Under the pieces are notes generated by a model, which made no database searches, was not told the DNA's origin, and worked only from the letters and a program-made list of their open reading frames with translations. The translations under genes were made by a program, and so were the position numbers. This document shows, piece by piece, positions 10,289 through 18,135 of a stretch of 64,000 nt of DNA. The DNA comes from Methylobacterium planeticum. GTDB taxonomy: Bacteria; Pseudomonadota; Alphaproteobacteria; Rhizobiales; Beijerinckiaceae. The stretch is from NCBI RefSeq assembly GCF_008806345.1, contig NZ_VZZJ01000001.1, positions 124,001-188,000 of the forward strand, given 5' to 3'. Positions within the stretch are counted from its first letter, which is position 1. Each line of letters starts with the position of its first letter.

Positions 10289-10591
10289 TCAGCACTTGCT
10301 GCGGCAGAGGTCGCCCGCGGTCGCCGCGGCGATCAGGCAGACCTGCTTGGCCGTCGCATTGCCGATCTTGTTGCACAGGGATTCCGCCGCCGACTGGGCC
10401 ATGTTGCAGAGCGACGTGCAGATGCCGTCGAGGTTGGTGCCGGCGCCTCCGGATTGCGCCACGCTCTGAGTCTGCGGGTCGGCGACGATGTCGGCTTCGT
10501 TCTTGAAGGTCTTCGAGAGGATCTCCTTGATCGCCTTGCGATCCTCGTCGGAGATACCGTTCCAGTCGTTCGCGTTGACCTTGATCTGCAT
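10289..10591 (-). CDS. Unrecognised 100-residue protein with six symmetrically spaced cysteines
   Basis: I do not recognise the family. Residues 1-30 (MQIKVNANDWNGISDEDRKA onward) look like a charged amphipathic helix, residues 31-55 a flexible linker, and residues 56-100 a helical, Ala-rich, cysteine-rich domain. Cysteines fall at 58, 62, 73, 85, 96 and 100, i.e. CX3C-X10-C-X11-C-X10-CX3C, almost mirror-symmetric, and the protein ends in CRSKC. There is no signal peptide or membrane segment. The ATG at 10591 has GGGAGG at good spacing. Upstream lies an AT-rich stretch with palindromes. It could be a metal- or disulfide-stabilised helical hairpin, or a peptide precursor; none of these is shown. 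Confidence 0.75.
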   Translation of the reverse strand: MQIKVNANDWNGISDEDRKAIKEILSKTFKNEADIVADPQTQSVAQSGGAGTNLDGICTSLCNMAQSAAESLCNKIGNATAKQVCLIAAATAGDLCRSKC

Positions 10592-10645
10592 GGTGGACCT
10601 CCCGGGGTGAATGCGCCGTACCTCGGCCGCCCCGGGAGTATCTTG

Positions 10646-10660
10646 TTAACTCGAAGTTAA
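10646..10660. promoter_or_regulatory. Palindrome TTAACT-CGA-AGTTAA upstream of the six-cysteine gene
   Basis: Perfect six-base arms around three bases, 55 bases before the start codon. Candidate operator; no regulator identified. Confidence 0.4.
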
Positions 10661-10855
10661 TCAATGGCGAAAAAATTAACCTCAGGTTTGAACCGCCGAG
10701 GAGGATTTTGCCGCTGTCGATGTCGTTTCGATCTTGGCCAGGGGCCCGCCCGAAGGCAGGCATTCCGCCAAGATTTCGGAGTGCTTCCCAAAGTTAGGGG
10801 CCGGAGCGGCGGCAAAAAATATTTTTTGTATTTGTATTTTCAGAAATTGAGGTCC

Positions 10856-10871
10856 GCAATTACGGAATTGC
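10856..10871. promoter_or_regulatory. Palindromic site GCAATT-N4-AATTGC, copy 1
   Basis: Perfect six-base arms around ACGG. It has identical arms and spacing to the site at 10894-10909, with centres 38 bases apart. Looks like a paired operator. Confidence 0.5.
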
Positions 10872-10893
10872 GCACCAGATTTATAATAAACAA

Positions 10894-10909
10894 GCAATTC
10901 ATGAATTGC
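10894..10909. promoter_or_regulatory. Palindromic site GCAATT-N4-AATTGC, copy 2
   Basis: Here the central four bases are CATG, making the whole 16 bases a perfect palindrome. Partner of 10856-10871. Confidence 0.5.
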
Positions 10910-11090
10910 ATTTTTGCAGTATCAGTCTAGCTGTTCCCGACCTTTGACTTGGAAGACACCATCGCGGCGTTCCGGCGCAGTCGGCCCCTCCTCGGGGGAG
11001 TGAAGGCCGCCGGTGACCACGCCGACGGCCGCGTTGCGCATATCTGCGTGAGCGCCCCGCCGAATCCGGTGCCCGTCGCGTTAAGCCGCC

Positions 11091-11936
11091 ATGCGCATCA
11101 TGGCCCTCGGCGCCCTCGCCATCGCCCTCTTGTACGCCCTCGCCCTCGGCGCCCTCGCGGCGTTCCAGCGTCACCTGATCTATCCGGGGGCCTACGCGAC
11201 ACGGGCTCAGCGCCCCGCCGATCGGGCGGCGTCGCCGGGGATCGCGGCCGCATCGGTGCGGACGCGCGACGGCGAGAGCCTGTTCGCCCTCTGGCGTGCC
11301 CCCCGCCCGGGCTGCGGCGTGGTGCTGACGTTTCACGGCAACGGCTCGCGGCCGGAGCCGCACGCGGCCCGCTTCGCGTCCGGCGCCTGGGCGGCGGGCG
11401 GCTGGGGCGTCCTCGCCATCGCCTACCGGGGCTATGCCGGATCGAGCGGCAGCCCGAGCGAGGCGGGCCTGATCGCGGACGGCATCGCGGCCTATCTCGA
11501 GGCGGGGCGCCGGGCGCCGGGCGCGCCGATCCTGCTGCACGGTCACTCCCTCGGGGCGGCGGTGGCGGTCGCGGTGGCGGAGCGGGCGCCCCATCTCGGG
11601 CTCTATCTCGAGGCGCCCTTCGACTCGATGGCGGCGCTGGTGCGCCTGCGCGTCCCCCTGGCCCCCGGCCTCCTCTTGCGGGACACCTACCGGTCGGACC
11701 TGCGCATCGCCCGGACCGCCGAGCCCGTCCTCATCGTCCACGGCCTCGCCGACACCATCGTGCCGGTCAAGCTCGCCCACCGGCTTGCCGCCGCCGCGGG
11801 CCCGTCCGCCCGGCTCGAGGTGCTGGCGGGCGACCACGTCTCGATCCTCGGCGCCCGCGACGCCGCGGCCGAACCGTTCTTCCGCGCCCGGATCGGCGAG
11901 GGCTGCGAGGCCCGCGCCGCGGCCCTGGCACGGTGA
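11091..11936 (+). CDS. Alpha/beta hydrolase, membrane-anchored
   Basis: 281 residues with an N-terminal hydrophobic helix (about 5-25) that should anchor it in the inner membrane. A serine-hydrolase fold follows, with an HGNG oxyanion motif, nucleophile elbow GHSLG, acid in HGLADTIVP and catalytic histidine in GDHVSIL. The layout resembles BEM46/ABHD13-like hydrolases. The natural substrate is unknown. It stands alone, divergent from the six-cysteine gene, with the HNH gene 75 bases downstream on the same strand. Confidence 0.85.
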   Translation: MRIMALGALAIALLYALALGALAAFQRHLIYPGAYATRAQRPADRAASPGIAAASVRTRDGESLFALWRAPRPGCGVVLTFHGNGSRPEPHAARFASGAWAAGGWGVLAIAYRGYAGSSGSPSEAGLIADGIAAYLEAGRRAPGAPILLHGHSLGAAVAVAVAERAPHLGLYLEAPFDSMAALVRLRVPLAPGLLLRDTYRSDLRIARTAEPVLIVHGLADTIVPVKLAHRLAAAAGPSARLEVLAGDHVSILGARDAAAEPFFRARIGEGCEARAAALAR

Positions 11937-12011
11937 CGCGCCGCCTCGCCGGGCGGCCGCCGCGGCCACATATCCCGGATCCGACCGGCCGCGGATGGAG
12001 AGGACGGCAGC

Positions 12012-12371
12012 TTGGGACGACGCACACGCCGCTGGCGCGACGATGATCCGACGACGCATGGCCCCGAGGCGGATGCGCCCGTCACCTGCCCCCTGTGCGA
12101 GCGGACGATCCCGTCCCGGGCCCGCTCCAGCCTCCACCACCTCACGCCGAAGCTGAAGGGCGGCACGCACCGGGGTACGGTGCGCCTGCACCAGATCTGC
12201 CACTCGGCCATCCACGCCCGCTACAGCGAGGCCGAGATCGCCCGGCGCCTCGCCGATGTCGAGGCCCTCCGGGCCGACCCGGAGATCGGTCGCTTCGTCA
12301 CCTGGGTGCGGACGAAGCCGGACGACTTCCACGCCGCGACCCGCATGACCCGCGACCGGCGCCAGAAGTAG
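12012..12371 (+). CDS. HNH-type endonuclease-like protein
   Basis: 119 residues. A CPLC knuckle near residue 25 is followed by SSLHHLTPKLKGGTHRGT and LHQICHSAIHARY, which match an HNH/beta-beta-alpha-metal core with a zinc-stabilising cysteine set; the second half is helical and charged. Proteins of this size are common as single genes in alphaproteobacteria and usually have no assigned target. The start is TTG at 12012, chosen because GGAGAGGA sits just upstream and no ATG gives the full domain. It is unlikely to be a restriction enzyme, since no methyltransferase is nearby. Confidence 0.8.
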   Translation: MGRRTRRWRDDDPTTHGPEADAPVTCPLCERTIPSRARSSLHHLTPKLKGGTHRGTVRLHQICHSAIHARYSEAEIARRLADVEALRADPEIGRFVTWVRTKPDDFHAATRMTRDRRQK

Positions 12372-12496
12372 CGGCCGATCGCTGGGCTCGCGTTTACCGG
12401 TCCTTCGGCATGATGGGCGATCGTGGGGGCGCGTTAGCCGGGCCTTCACGGGTGCGGCCGACCCTGCGGCCCGGTCTCACGCGGGTCTCGGACATC

Positions 12497-13594
12497 ATGA
12501 CGGCAGGGGCGGGCAGCACGGTGCGCGGACCGGACGAGGCGATGCGCCTCGCCTGGGTCGATGTCGCCAAGGGCATCTGCATCCTCCTCGTGGTGATGAT
12601 GCACGCGACCCTCGGCACCGGCGAGGCGATGGGCGGGGAGGGGTTCCTGCACGGGGTCGTCGCCTTCGCCAAGCCCTTCCGCATCCCCGACTTCTTCCTT
12701 CTCTCCGGCCTCTTCGTCGGCCGGGTGATCGACCGGGACTGGCGCCTCTTCGCCGACCGGCGGGTGGTGCACTTCGCCTATTTCTACGGCCTCTGGGTCG
12801 TGCTCCAGTCCCTTGCCAAGTATGGGCAAATCGTCGACGGCGCCGGCCCCTCGGCCTTCCTCGCCCATCTCGCGCACGCGCTGGTCGAGCCCTACTCGAC
12901 CCTGTGGTTCATCTACCTGCTCGCCGTGTTCTCGGTGGTCACGAAGCTGCTGCGGCGGCTGCCGGCCTCGGTGCTGCTCGCTGGCGCGGCCCTGCTGCAG
13001 ATCGTGCCGGTCGAGACCTCCTCCTACCTGCTCGAGGAATTCTGCGCGCGCTACGTCTACTTCGTGGGAGGCTACCTGCTCGCCCCCCGGATCTTCGCCC
13101 TCGCCGGGGTGGTGCGGCGCCGGCCCGCGGCCGCGCTGGCGGGGCTCGCGGCCTGGGCACTGGTCGAGGGCTGGCTCGCCTTCACGCCCTCCGGTCTGTC
13201 GGGCTTCCCGACGCTCGCGAGCCTGCCCGGCATCAGCCTCGTCCTCGGGGGCGCCGGGGCGCTCGCCATCGTGGGGGTGGCCGCCCTGCTGACCCGGGTC
13301 GGCGGCCCGGTCACCGCGGCCCTGCGGCTCTGCGGCACTCGCTCGATCGTGATCTACCTCGCCTTCTTCCTGCCGATGGCCGCGACCCGCACCCTGCTCG
13401 TCAAGACCGGCGCGGTCCCGGATATCGGCGTGGCGAGCCTCATCGTCATGGCGGTCGCCGTGCTGGTGCCGCTCGCCGTCGAGCGGGCGATCCGCGGCAC
13501 GGCCCTGTCCTTCCTGTTCCGGCGCCCACGCGCCTTCCACATCGCGGGCGTCGCGGCCGCGCCGCCCGCCCGCTCCGCGCTCAGCCCGGCCTGA
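12497..13594 (+). CDS. Acyltransferase-3 family membrane protein
   Basis: 365 residues with about ten hydrophobic segments. The N-terminus reads RLAWVDVAKGICILLVVMMH, the hallmark of acyltransferase-3 proteins (OafA/OpgC type), with the conserved histidine on the first membrane helix. Members transfer acyl groups to sugars or glycans outside the membrane; the substrate here is unknown. The frame is open further upstream, but the ATG at 12497 starts just before the conserved block. The ribosome site is weak. It is convergent with the amidotransferase, two bases apart. Confidence 0.85.
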   Translation: MTAGAGSTVRGPDEAMRLAWVDVAKGICILLVVMMHATLGTGEAMGGEGFLHGVVAFAKPFRIPDFFLLSGLFVGRVIDRDWRLFADRRVVHFAYFYGLWVVLQSLAKYGQIVDGAGPSAFLAHLAHALVEPYSTLWFIYLLAVFSVVTKLLRRLPASVLLAGAALLQIVPVETSSYLLEEFCARYVYFVGGYLLAPRIFALAGVVRRRPAAALAGLAAWALVEGWLAFTPSGLSGFPTLASLPGISLVLGGAGALAIVGVAALLTRVGGPVTAALRLCGTRSIVIYLAFFLPMAATRTLLVKTGAVPDIGVASLIVMAVAVLVPLAVERAIRGTALSFLFRRPRAFHIAGVAAAPPARSALSPA

Positions 13595-13596
13595 GG

Positions 13597-14448
13597 TCAG
13601 CGCCGCGCGCGCGGCCGCACGAGGTATTCGAGGAAGTTCGCGATCTCGCGCCGGCGCTGGCGCGGCTCGATCACCGCGGGCCCGAGCCCGTGGCGCCAGA
13701 CGAGGTCGATGCGCCCATCCGGGTCGGCGTGCAGGGCGTCGAGATCCGCCGCGTAGGCCTCGACCGCCTCGCGCGTGCGGCACAGGCCCGCCTCCAGCAC
13801 GGCGGCGCTGCTCAGGCGCAGCATCGCCGCGAGCGCGTCGAGGTCGAGCTCCGGATGGTACTGGGTGCCCCAGAACACGCCCGCGCCCCGCACGATCTCG
13901 ATCGCCTGCACGGCGAGCAGCCCGTTCTCGGCGAGGACCCGGCACCCGGGCGGGGGCTCGATCACCGCGTCGAGATGCATCGCCGGCGCGTCGAAGGCGG
14001 CGGGGCGCCCGGCGAGGAGCGGGTGCGCCTGCCCGGTCCGGGTCGGCACGATGCGGCGCGCGAAGCCGTATTCGGGACCGCGCGGGTTCCTCCCGGCCCG
14101 GCCCCCCGCCACCACGGCGGCCACCTGGACGCCCCAGCACGAGCCGAAGACCGGCCGGGCCGCCGCGAGGCAGTCGCGCATCAGCGCGACCTGCCGCTGC
14201 ACCGCCGGCGTCGCGTCGGTCACGTGCAGGACCGAACCCGTCACGATGATTCCGTCGAAGCCGGCGAGCCCCGTCCCCCGGGGCAGTTCCGCATCGGCGT
14301 CGGCGGGATTCAGGATCGTCACCCCGACATCCGGTGCCAGCGCCCGCAGGATGTCGCCGTAGGCCTCCGCCGAGGTCCGGCCGGTGGCGGCGAGATGCCG
14401 GGCGCGTCCGTCACGGGCGTTCCCGTCCGCGACGAGGATCTGCAGCAT
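13597..14448 (-). CDS. Class I glutamine amidotransferase-like protein
   Basis: 283 residues. A class I GATase fold is shown by the nucleophile in FGSCWGVQ, the catalytic histidine in TQYHPELD and the preceding oxyanion block GFDGIIVTGS. It is longer than the bare domain, with a C-terminal 60-residue helical addition. Stand-alone relatives include gamma-glutamyl hydrolases such as PuuD and GMP-synthase-like amidotransferases, and the partner is unknown. The frame extends to 14697, but MLQILVADGNAR at 14448 is the natural start of the fold. Confidence 0.85.
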   Translation of the reverse strand: MLQILVADGNARDGRARHLAATGRTSAEAYGDILRALAPDVGVTILNPADADAELPRGTGLAGFDGIIVTGSVLHVTDATPAVQRQVALMRDCLAAARPVFGSCWGVQVAAVVAGGRAGRNPRGPEYGFARRIVPTRTGQAHPLLAGRPAAFDAPAMHLDAVIEPPPGCRVLAENGLLAVQAIEIVRGAGVFWGTQYHPELDLDALAAMLRLSSAAVLEAGLCRTREAVEAYAADLDALHADPDGRIDLVWRHGLGPAVIEPRQRRREIANFLEYLVRPRARR

Positions 14449-14903
14449 TGCGAGGGTTCCGTGGGGGGATCGCCGCAGGCGATGTTTCGATGCGGCCGGA
14501 GGCCTGACGCAACGGCGCCGTTCCGGTGATGTTCCAGGCTCCCCGCGGACGGGACGCCGCAGGCCGCCGGGCCCGGGTGGCGAGGAGCCCTTCAGGCGTC
14601 CGTGCCTGCGGGACCGAGCGGCCGGTCCGGTCAAACCGGATCGCCGACCGGCCCCAGATCGCGATCTCGATCGGCGTGCCAATATCGACGCGGGCATCCC
14701 TGTCCCCGACCTTCGGGGATGTCAGCCCGGGCCTGGACGGCGTGGTGATGAAGTCCGCAAGCCCCGTCGTCTCGCGCGAGCGCGATGCTGGCTCAGCGGA
14801 GGACACGGTTCAGTGGAGGATACGGTTCAGGCGACAGGAGCGCGGAGTGAACGCAAGACGTGACGAAGCCCGCGCGCTAAGGGCCGGGGGGCTGAAACGA
14901 AAC

Positions 14904-14932
14904 GCCCCGCGAGCCGTGAGCCCGCGGGGCGA
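14904..14932. repeat. 29-base palindromic repeat, copy 1
   Basis: Begins GCCCCGCGAGCC and ends GCGGGGCGA, forming a stem of at least eight bases. It has the same length and flanks as copy 2, with a different centre that keeps it foldable. Confidence 0.6.
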
Positions 14933-15116
14933 AGGTTGGCGACTGAGCGACCCCGCAAGCCAGGGCACGAAGCCGGCGCGAGGCTGCTCACCGCCTCCGG
15001 AGCCAGAATATTGACCCCGTTGCCGCATCGTCGCCGGGGCAGCGTCCCTGCGCAAGCCGCCCTCCCGGTCCAAAGGATGTGGTCCCAGGGAGCAAATGGC
15101 TTAGCGCCAACAGAAA

Positions 15117-15145
15117 GCCCCGCGAGCCTGCAGGCTGCGGGGCGA
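15117..15145. repeat. 29-base palindromic repeat, copy 2
   Basis: Shares GCCCCGCGAGCC and GCGGGGCGA with copy 1, but the centre is AGCCTGCAGGCT, itself a perfect palindrome. The compensating changes suggest that the structure is what is kept. Confidence 0.6.
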
Positions 15146-15747
15146 GTGGGGCTGTCTCGAAGAGCGAACGGGGGGTTGTCTGTCCGCTCGCATTGCAACT
15201 TACACAGATTCGCGGTGGTCAGGCGTCACGTCGGCGTGACCGGCATTCAGAAATCCGCTGCGGCGGACGGGCCGGTCTGGGCTGAGTGCATGCGGATCGT
15301 CCCTCGGAGGCCGTGACCGGAGCGTCGTCACCGCGTAAGGCTGCGTGCCTCGGCGGCCGGGTTCCAGGCCAGGGCATCACGGGAATCCGTCCGATCTGCG
15401 AGAGGTCAGCACCGTCTCACGCGCTGGAGTGCGAATTCTCGGCAATCGAGGACACGCTCGTGGCGCTCGCACGCGTTGCCGCGGCGGATGCCGGCCGCTT
15501 CCATCGCCGGATCGCGACCGCTCGGCCGAGCCGGCGCGGGGTTTCCGTTCCAGGCACCTGAGCGCCTCGGGACCCTCTCCGGGAACGACCTGGGGCCGCA
15601 TCTGCTAAGTGCCTGAGCCTTAACGCTTCCTGAAAAGTGCGGGTTAAGAACCCTTAAACCCGCCGCATTTACGGTGCGGAACCGGGCCCTCTCGGGTGCG
15701 GTGCGGCAGCGCAGGCCCCGGCGGGCCGAGGGGGACGATCGGGGCTG

Positions 15748-17967
15748 ATGGCGAACGGACGCGGACGGGCCGGCCGAGGCGAGCCGAACTTCGACGTGCC
15801 GGAAGGGCGCGCCGCGGTTCCGGGCGCGCTCGACCTGCGCCTGTCGCGCGACGATCGCCCGGGAGGCGGTGTGGCGAAGCGCGCGACGAATGGACAGGAC
15901 CAGCGCGGCCGCGCGAGCGCGCCGGCCCCCCGGGGCAACGGGCGGCGGAATTCCCCGGCGCCCCGGAAGGGCAAGCGCCGGGGCTCGTTCCTCGGGCGCC
16001 TGATGTATGGATGCGTGGTGCTCGGCCTCTGGGGCGTGATCGGCCTCGCGGGCCTGATCGCCTACCACGCCTCGCAACTGCCGCCGATCGACCAGCTGAG
16101 CGTGCCGAAGCGGCCGCCGAACATCGCGATCCTGGCGAGCGACGGCTCGCTCCTCGCCAACCGCGGCGAGACGGGCGGGCGCGTCGTCAGTATCAGGGAA
16201 CTGCCGCCCTACCTGCCGCGCGCCTTCGTGGCGATCGAGGACCGGCGCTTCTACGGCCATCTCGGCGTCGACCCGGTCGGCATCGCCCGCGCCATCGGGC
16301 AGAACCTGACCCGGCGCGGGGTGGCGCAGGGCGGCTCGACCCTGACGCAGCAGCTCGCCAAGAACCTGTTCCTGACGCCCGAGCGCTCGGCCTCGCGCAA
16401 GATCCAGGAGGCGATCCTCGCGCTCTGGCTGGAGCACAAGTACACCAAGGACGAGATTCTCGAACTCTACCTCAACCGGGTCTATTTCGGCGCTGGCGCC
16501 TACGGCGTCGAGGCGGCGGCCCAGCGCTACTTCGGCAAGCCGGCCAAGAACGTCAGCCTCGCGGAGGCCGCGATGCTCGGCGGCCTCGTCCAGGCGCCCT
16601 CGCGCCTCGCGCCGAACCGCAACCTGCCCGCCGCGCAGGCCCGCGCCGCCCAGGTGCTCGCCGCCATGCAGGAGCTCGGCTTTGCCAAGCCGCAGGACGT
16701 CAAGGTGGCGCTGGCCCAGCCGGCCCGGCCCGCGAGCAGCCGCGGCGGCGGCTCTGCGAATTACGTCGCCGACCTCGTCATGGACGTCCTCGACGACTTC
16801 GTGCCGAAATTCGACAGCGACATCGTGGTGCAGACCACCGTCGATACCGCCCTCCAGGCCAGTGCCGAGAAGGCCCTGGTGGACGAGCTGAACGCCAAGG
16901 GCGGCCGCTACAATGTCGGCCAGGGGGCGCTCGTCTCGATGCGGCCGGACGGGGCGATCCGCGCCCTCATCGGCGGCCGCGATTACGCGCAGAGCCAGTT
17001 CAACCGGGCGACGACCGCCAAGCGCCAGCCGGGCTCCTCGTTCAAGCCCTTCGTCTACCTCGCGGCGGTGGAGAAGGGCGCGACCCCCGACACCGTGCGG
17101 GAGGACGCGCCGATCCGGATCGGCAACTGGCAGCCCGAGAACTACTCGCACCAGTACGAGGGGGCGGTCACGCTCCGCACCGCACTCGCCCTGTCGCTCA
17201 ACACCGTGGCGGTGCGCCTCGGGCAGGAGGTCGGCCCCAAGGCCGTGGTGCAGACGGCCCAGCGCCTCGGCATCACCTCGCCGCTGCAGGCCAACGGCTC
17301 GATCGCGCTCGGCACCTCCGAGGTGACGCCCCTCGAGATGGTCGGGGCCTACGGGGCCTTCGCCAACGGCGGTACCGGGGTGATCCCCTACGTGGTCACC
17401 ACCGTGAAGGCCGCGGACGGTAAGCTCCTCTACAGGCGCGGCGAGGGCGGCCTCGGGCGCGTCATCGACGCCAACGCGGTCGGCATGATGAACGCCATGA
17501 TGCACGAGACCTTCGTGATCGGCACGGCCAAGAAGGGCGACATCCCGGGCTGGGACCTCGCCGGCAAGACCGGCACCAGCCAGGATTTCCGCGATGCCTG
17601 GTTCATCGGCTACTCGGGCACCCTCGTGACCGGGGTGTGGCTCGGCAACGACGACGGCGAGCCGACCAAGAAGGCCTCGGGCGGCAACCTGCCGGTGGAG
17701 ATCTGGAAGACCTACATGAGCGTCGCCCTGAAGGGCCAGACGCCGGTGCCGCTGCCCGGGATGAACCGCTGGCGCAAGGCCCCCGAGACCACGGCCTCGG
17801 TGGCGAGCGCGAGCCCCGGCGGCATCCTCGGAACGCTGCTCGGGGAGGCGCCGCAGCCCGCCGCGCAGGTCCCGGTGCAGCCGCGCCCGCAGGTCGGCCA
17901 GCGCCGGAACGGCCCGAGCCAGGACGACCGCAACTTCCTCGAGAAGCTGTTCGGCATCGGCGAGTGA
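15748..17967 (+). CDS. Class A penicillin-binding protein, PBP1A family
   Basis: 739 residues. A disordered basic N-terminus of about 80 residues and one membrane helix (84-105) lead to a GT51 glycosyltransferase domain with E164 in AIEDRRFYGHLGVD and the GGSTLTQQLAKN block, then a transpeptidase domain. That domain has S430 in GSSFKPF, a SLN motif near 491 and KTGTS near 608. It polymerises lipid II and cross-links peptides in the periplasm. The C-terminus is a Pro/Gln-rich tail. ATG at 15748. A hairpin terminator follows the stop. It is of the mrcA/ponA type. Confidence 0.95.
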   Translation: MANGRGRAGRGEPNFDVPEGRAAVPGALDLRLSRDDRPGGGVAKRATNGQDQRGRASAPAPRGNGRRNSPAPRKGKRRGSFLGRLMYGCVVLGLWGVIGLAGLIAYHASQLPPIDQLSVPKRPPNIAILASDGSLLANRGETGGRVVSIRELPPYLPRAFVAIEDRRFYGHLGVDPVGIARAIGQNLTRRGVAQGGSTLTQQLAKNLFLTPERSASRKIQEAILALWLEHKYTKDEILELYLNRVYFGAGAYGVEAAAQRYFGKPAKNVSLAEAAMLGGLVQAPSRLAPNRNLPAAQARAAQVLAAMQELGFAKPQDVKVALAQPARPASSRGGGSANYVADLVMDVLDDFVPKFDSDIVVQTTVDTALQASAEKALVDELNAKGGRYNVGQGALVSMRPDGAIRALIGGRDYAQSQFNRATTAKRQPGSSFKPFVYLAAVEKGATPDTVREDAPIRIGNWQPENYSHQYEGAVTLRTALALSLNTVAVRLGQEVGPKAVVQTAQRLGITSPLQANGSIALGTSEVTPLEMVGAYGAFANGGTGVIPYVVTTVKAADGKLLYRRGEGGLGRVIDANAVGMMNAMMHETFVIGTAKKGDIPGWDLAGKTGTSQDFRDAWFIGYSGTLVTGVWLGNDDGEPTKKASGGNLPVEIWKTYMSVALKGQTPVPLPGMNRWRKAPETTASVASASPGGILGTLLGEAPQPAAQVPVQPRPQVGQRRNGPSQDDRNFLEKLFGIGE

Positions 17968-17984
17968 GCGAGGGGACGCGGTCG

Positions 17985-18023
17985 GGTCCGCGGGTTCCCG
18001 CGCGAATGTCGCGGACCTCTTTG
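17985..18023 (+). terminator. Terminator after the PBP1A gene
   Basis: GGTCCGCG (17985-17992) pairs perfectly with CGCGGACC (18010-18017), followed by TCTTTG. The loop is rather long at 17 bases. Confidence 0.5.
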
Positions 18024-18135
18024 CCTTCCGTTGAGCATAACGGGCGGTAATCCCCCGTTAGGCCTGTCCGGTAGGTATCGGCACAGTCCGTCGGGCAATA
18101 ACTGTTCCCGGTCGGCTTCGGCGGGGGGCGGGATC

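Larger units (their letters stand above)
10592..11090. other. AT-rich intergenic region with palindromes
   Basis: This 499-base gap lies between the divergent six-cysteine gene and the hydrolase. Bases 10640-10925 are clearly AT-richer than the surroundings. The stretch holds the palindrome TTAACT-CGA-AGTTAA (10646-10660), AAAAAATATTTTTT (10814-10827) and two GCAATT-N4-AATTGC sites. No open frame in it looks coding. It is probably the control region of the six-cysteine gene. Confidence 0.6.
14449..15747. other. 1.3 kb gene-poor region with structured repeats
   Basis: No frame here looks coding: candidates are Arg/Pro/Ala-rich, lack ribosome sites and mirror other frames. The region contains two 29-base palindromic repeats (14904-14932 and 15117-15145). 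An imperfect inverted repeat, GCGGGTTAAG (15639-15648) against CTTAAACCCGC (15653-15663), lies ahead of the peptidoglycan synthase gene. Confidence 0.5.

Noticed and set aside
10664..10930. 88-codon frame in the AT-rich control region
   Set aside because: Runs through the palindromes, has no ribosome site, and changes composition abruptly along its length.
10899..12449. 516-codon frame on the minus strand
   Set aside because: Antisense to the hydrolase and HNH genes, which have clear catalytic motifs; mirror-frame composition.
14827..15198. 123-codon minus-strand frame in the 1.3 kb gap
   Set aside because: Overlaps the palindromic repeats, has no ribosome site and no recognisable domain; the composition follows the repeats.
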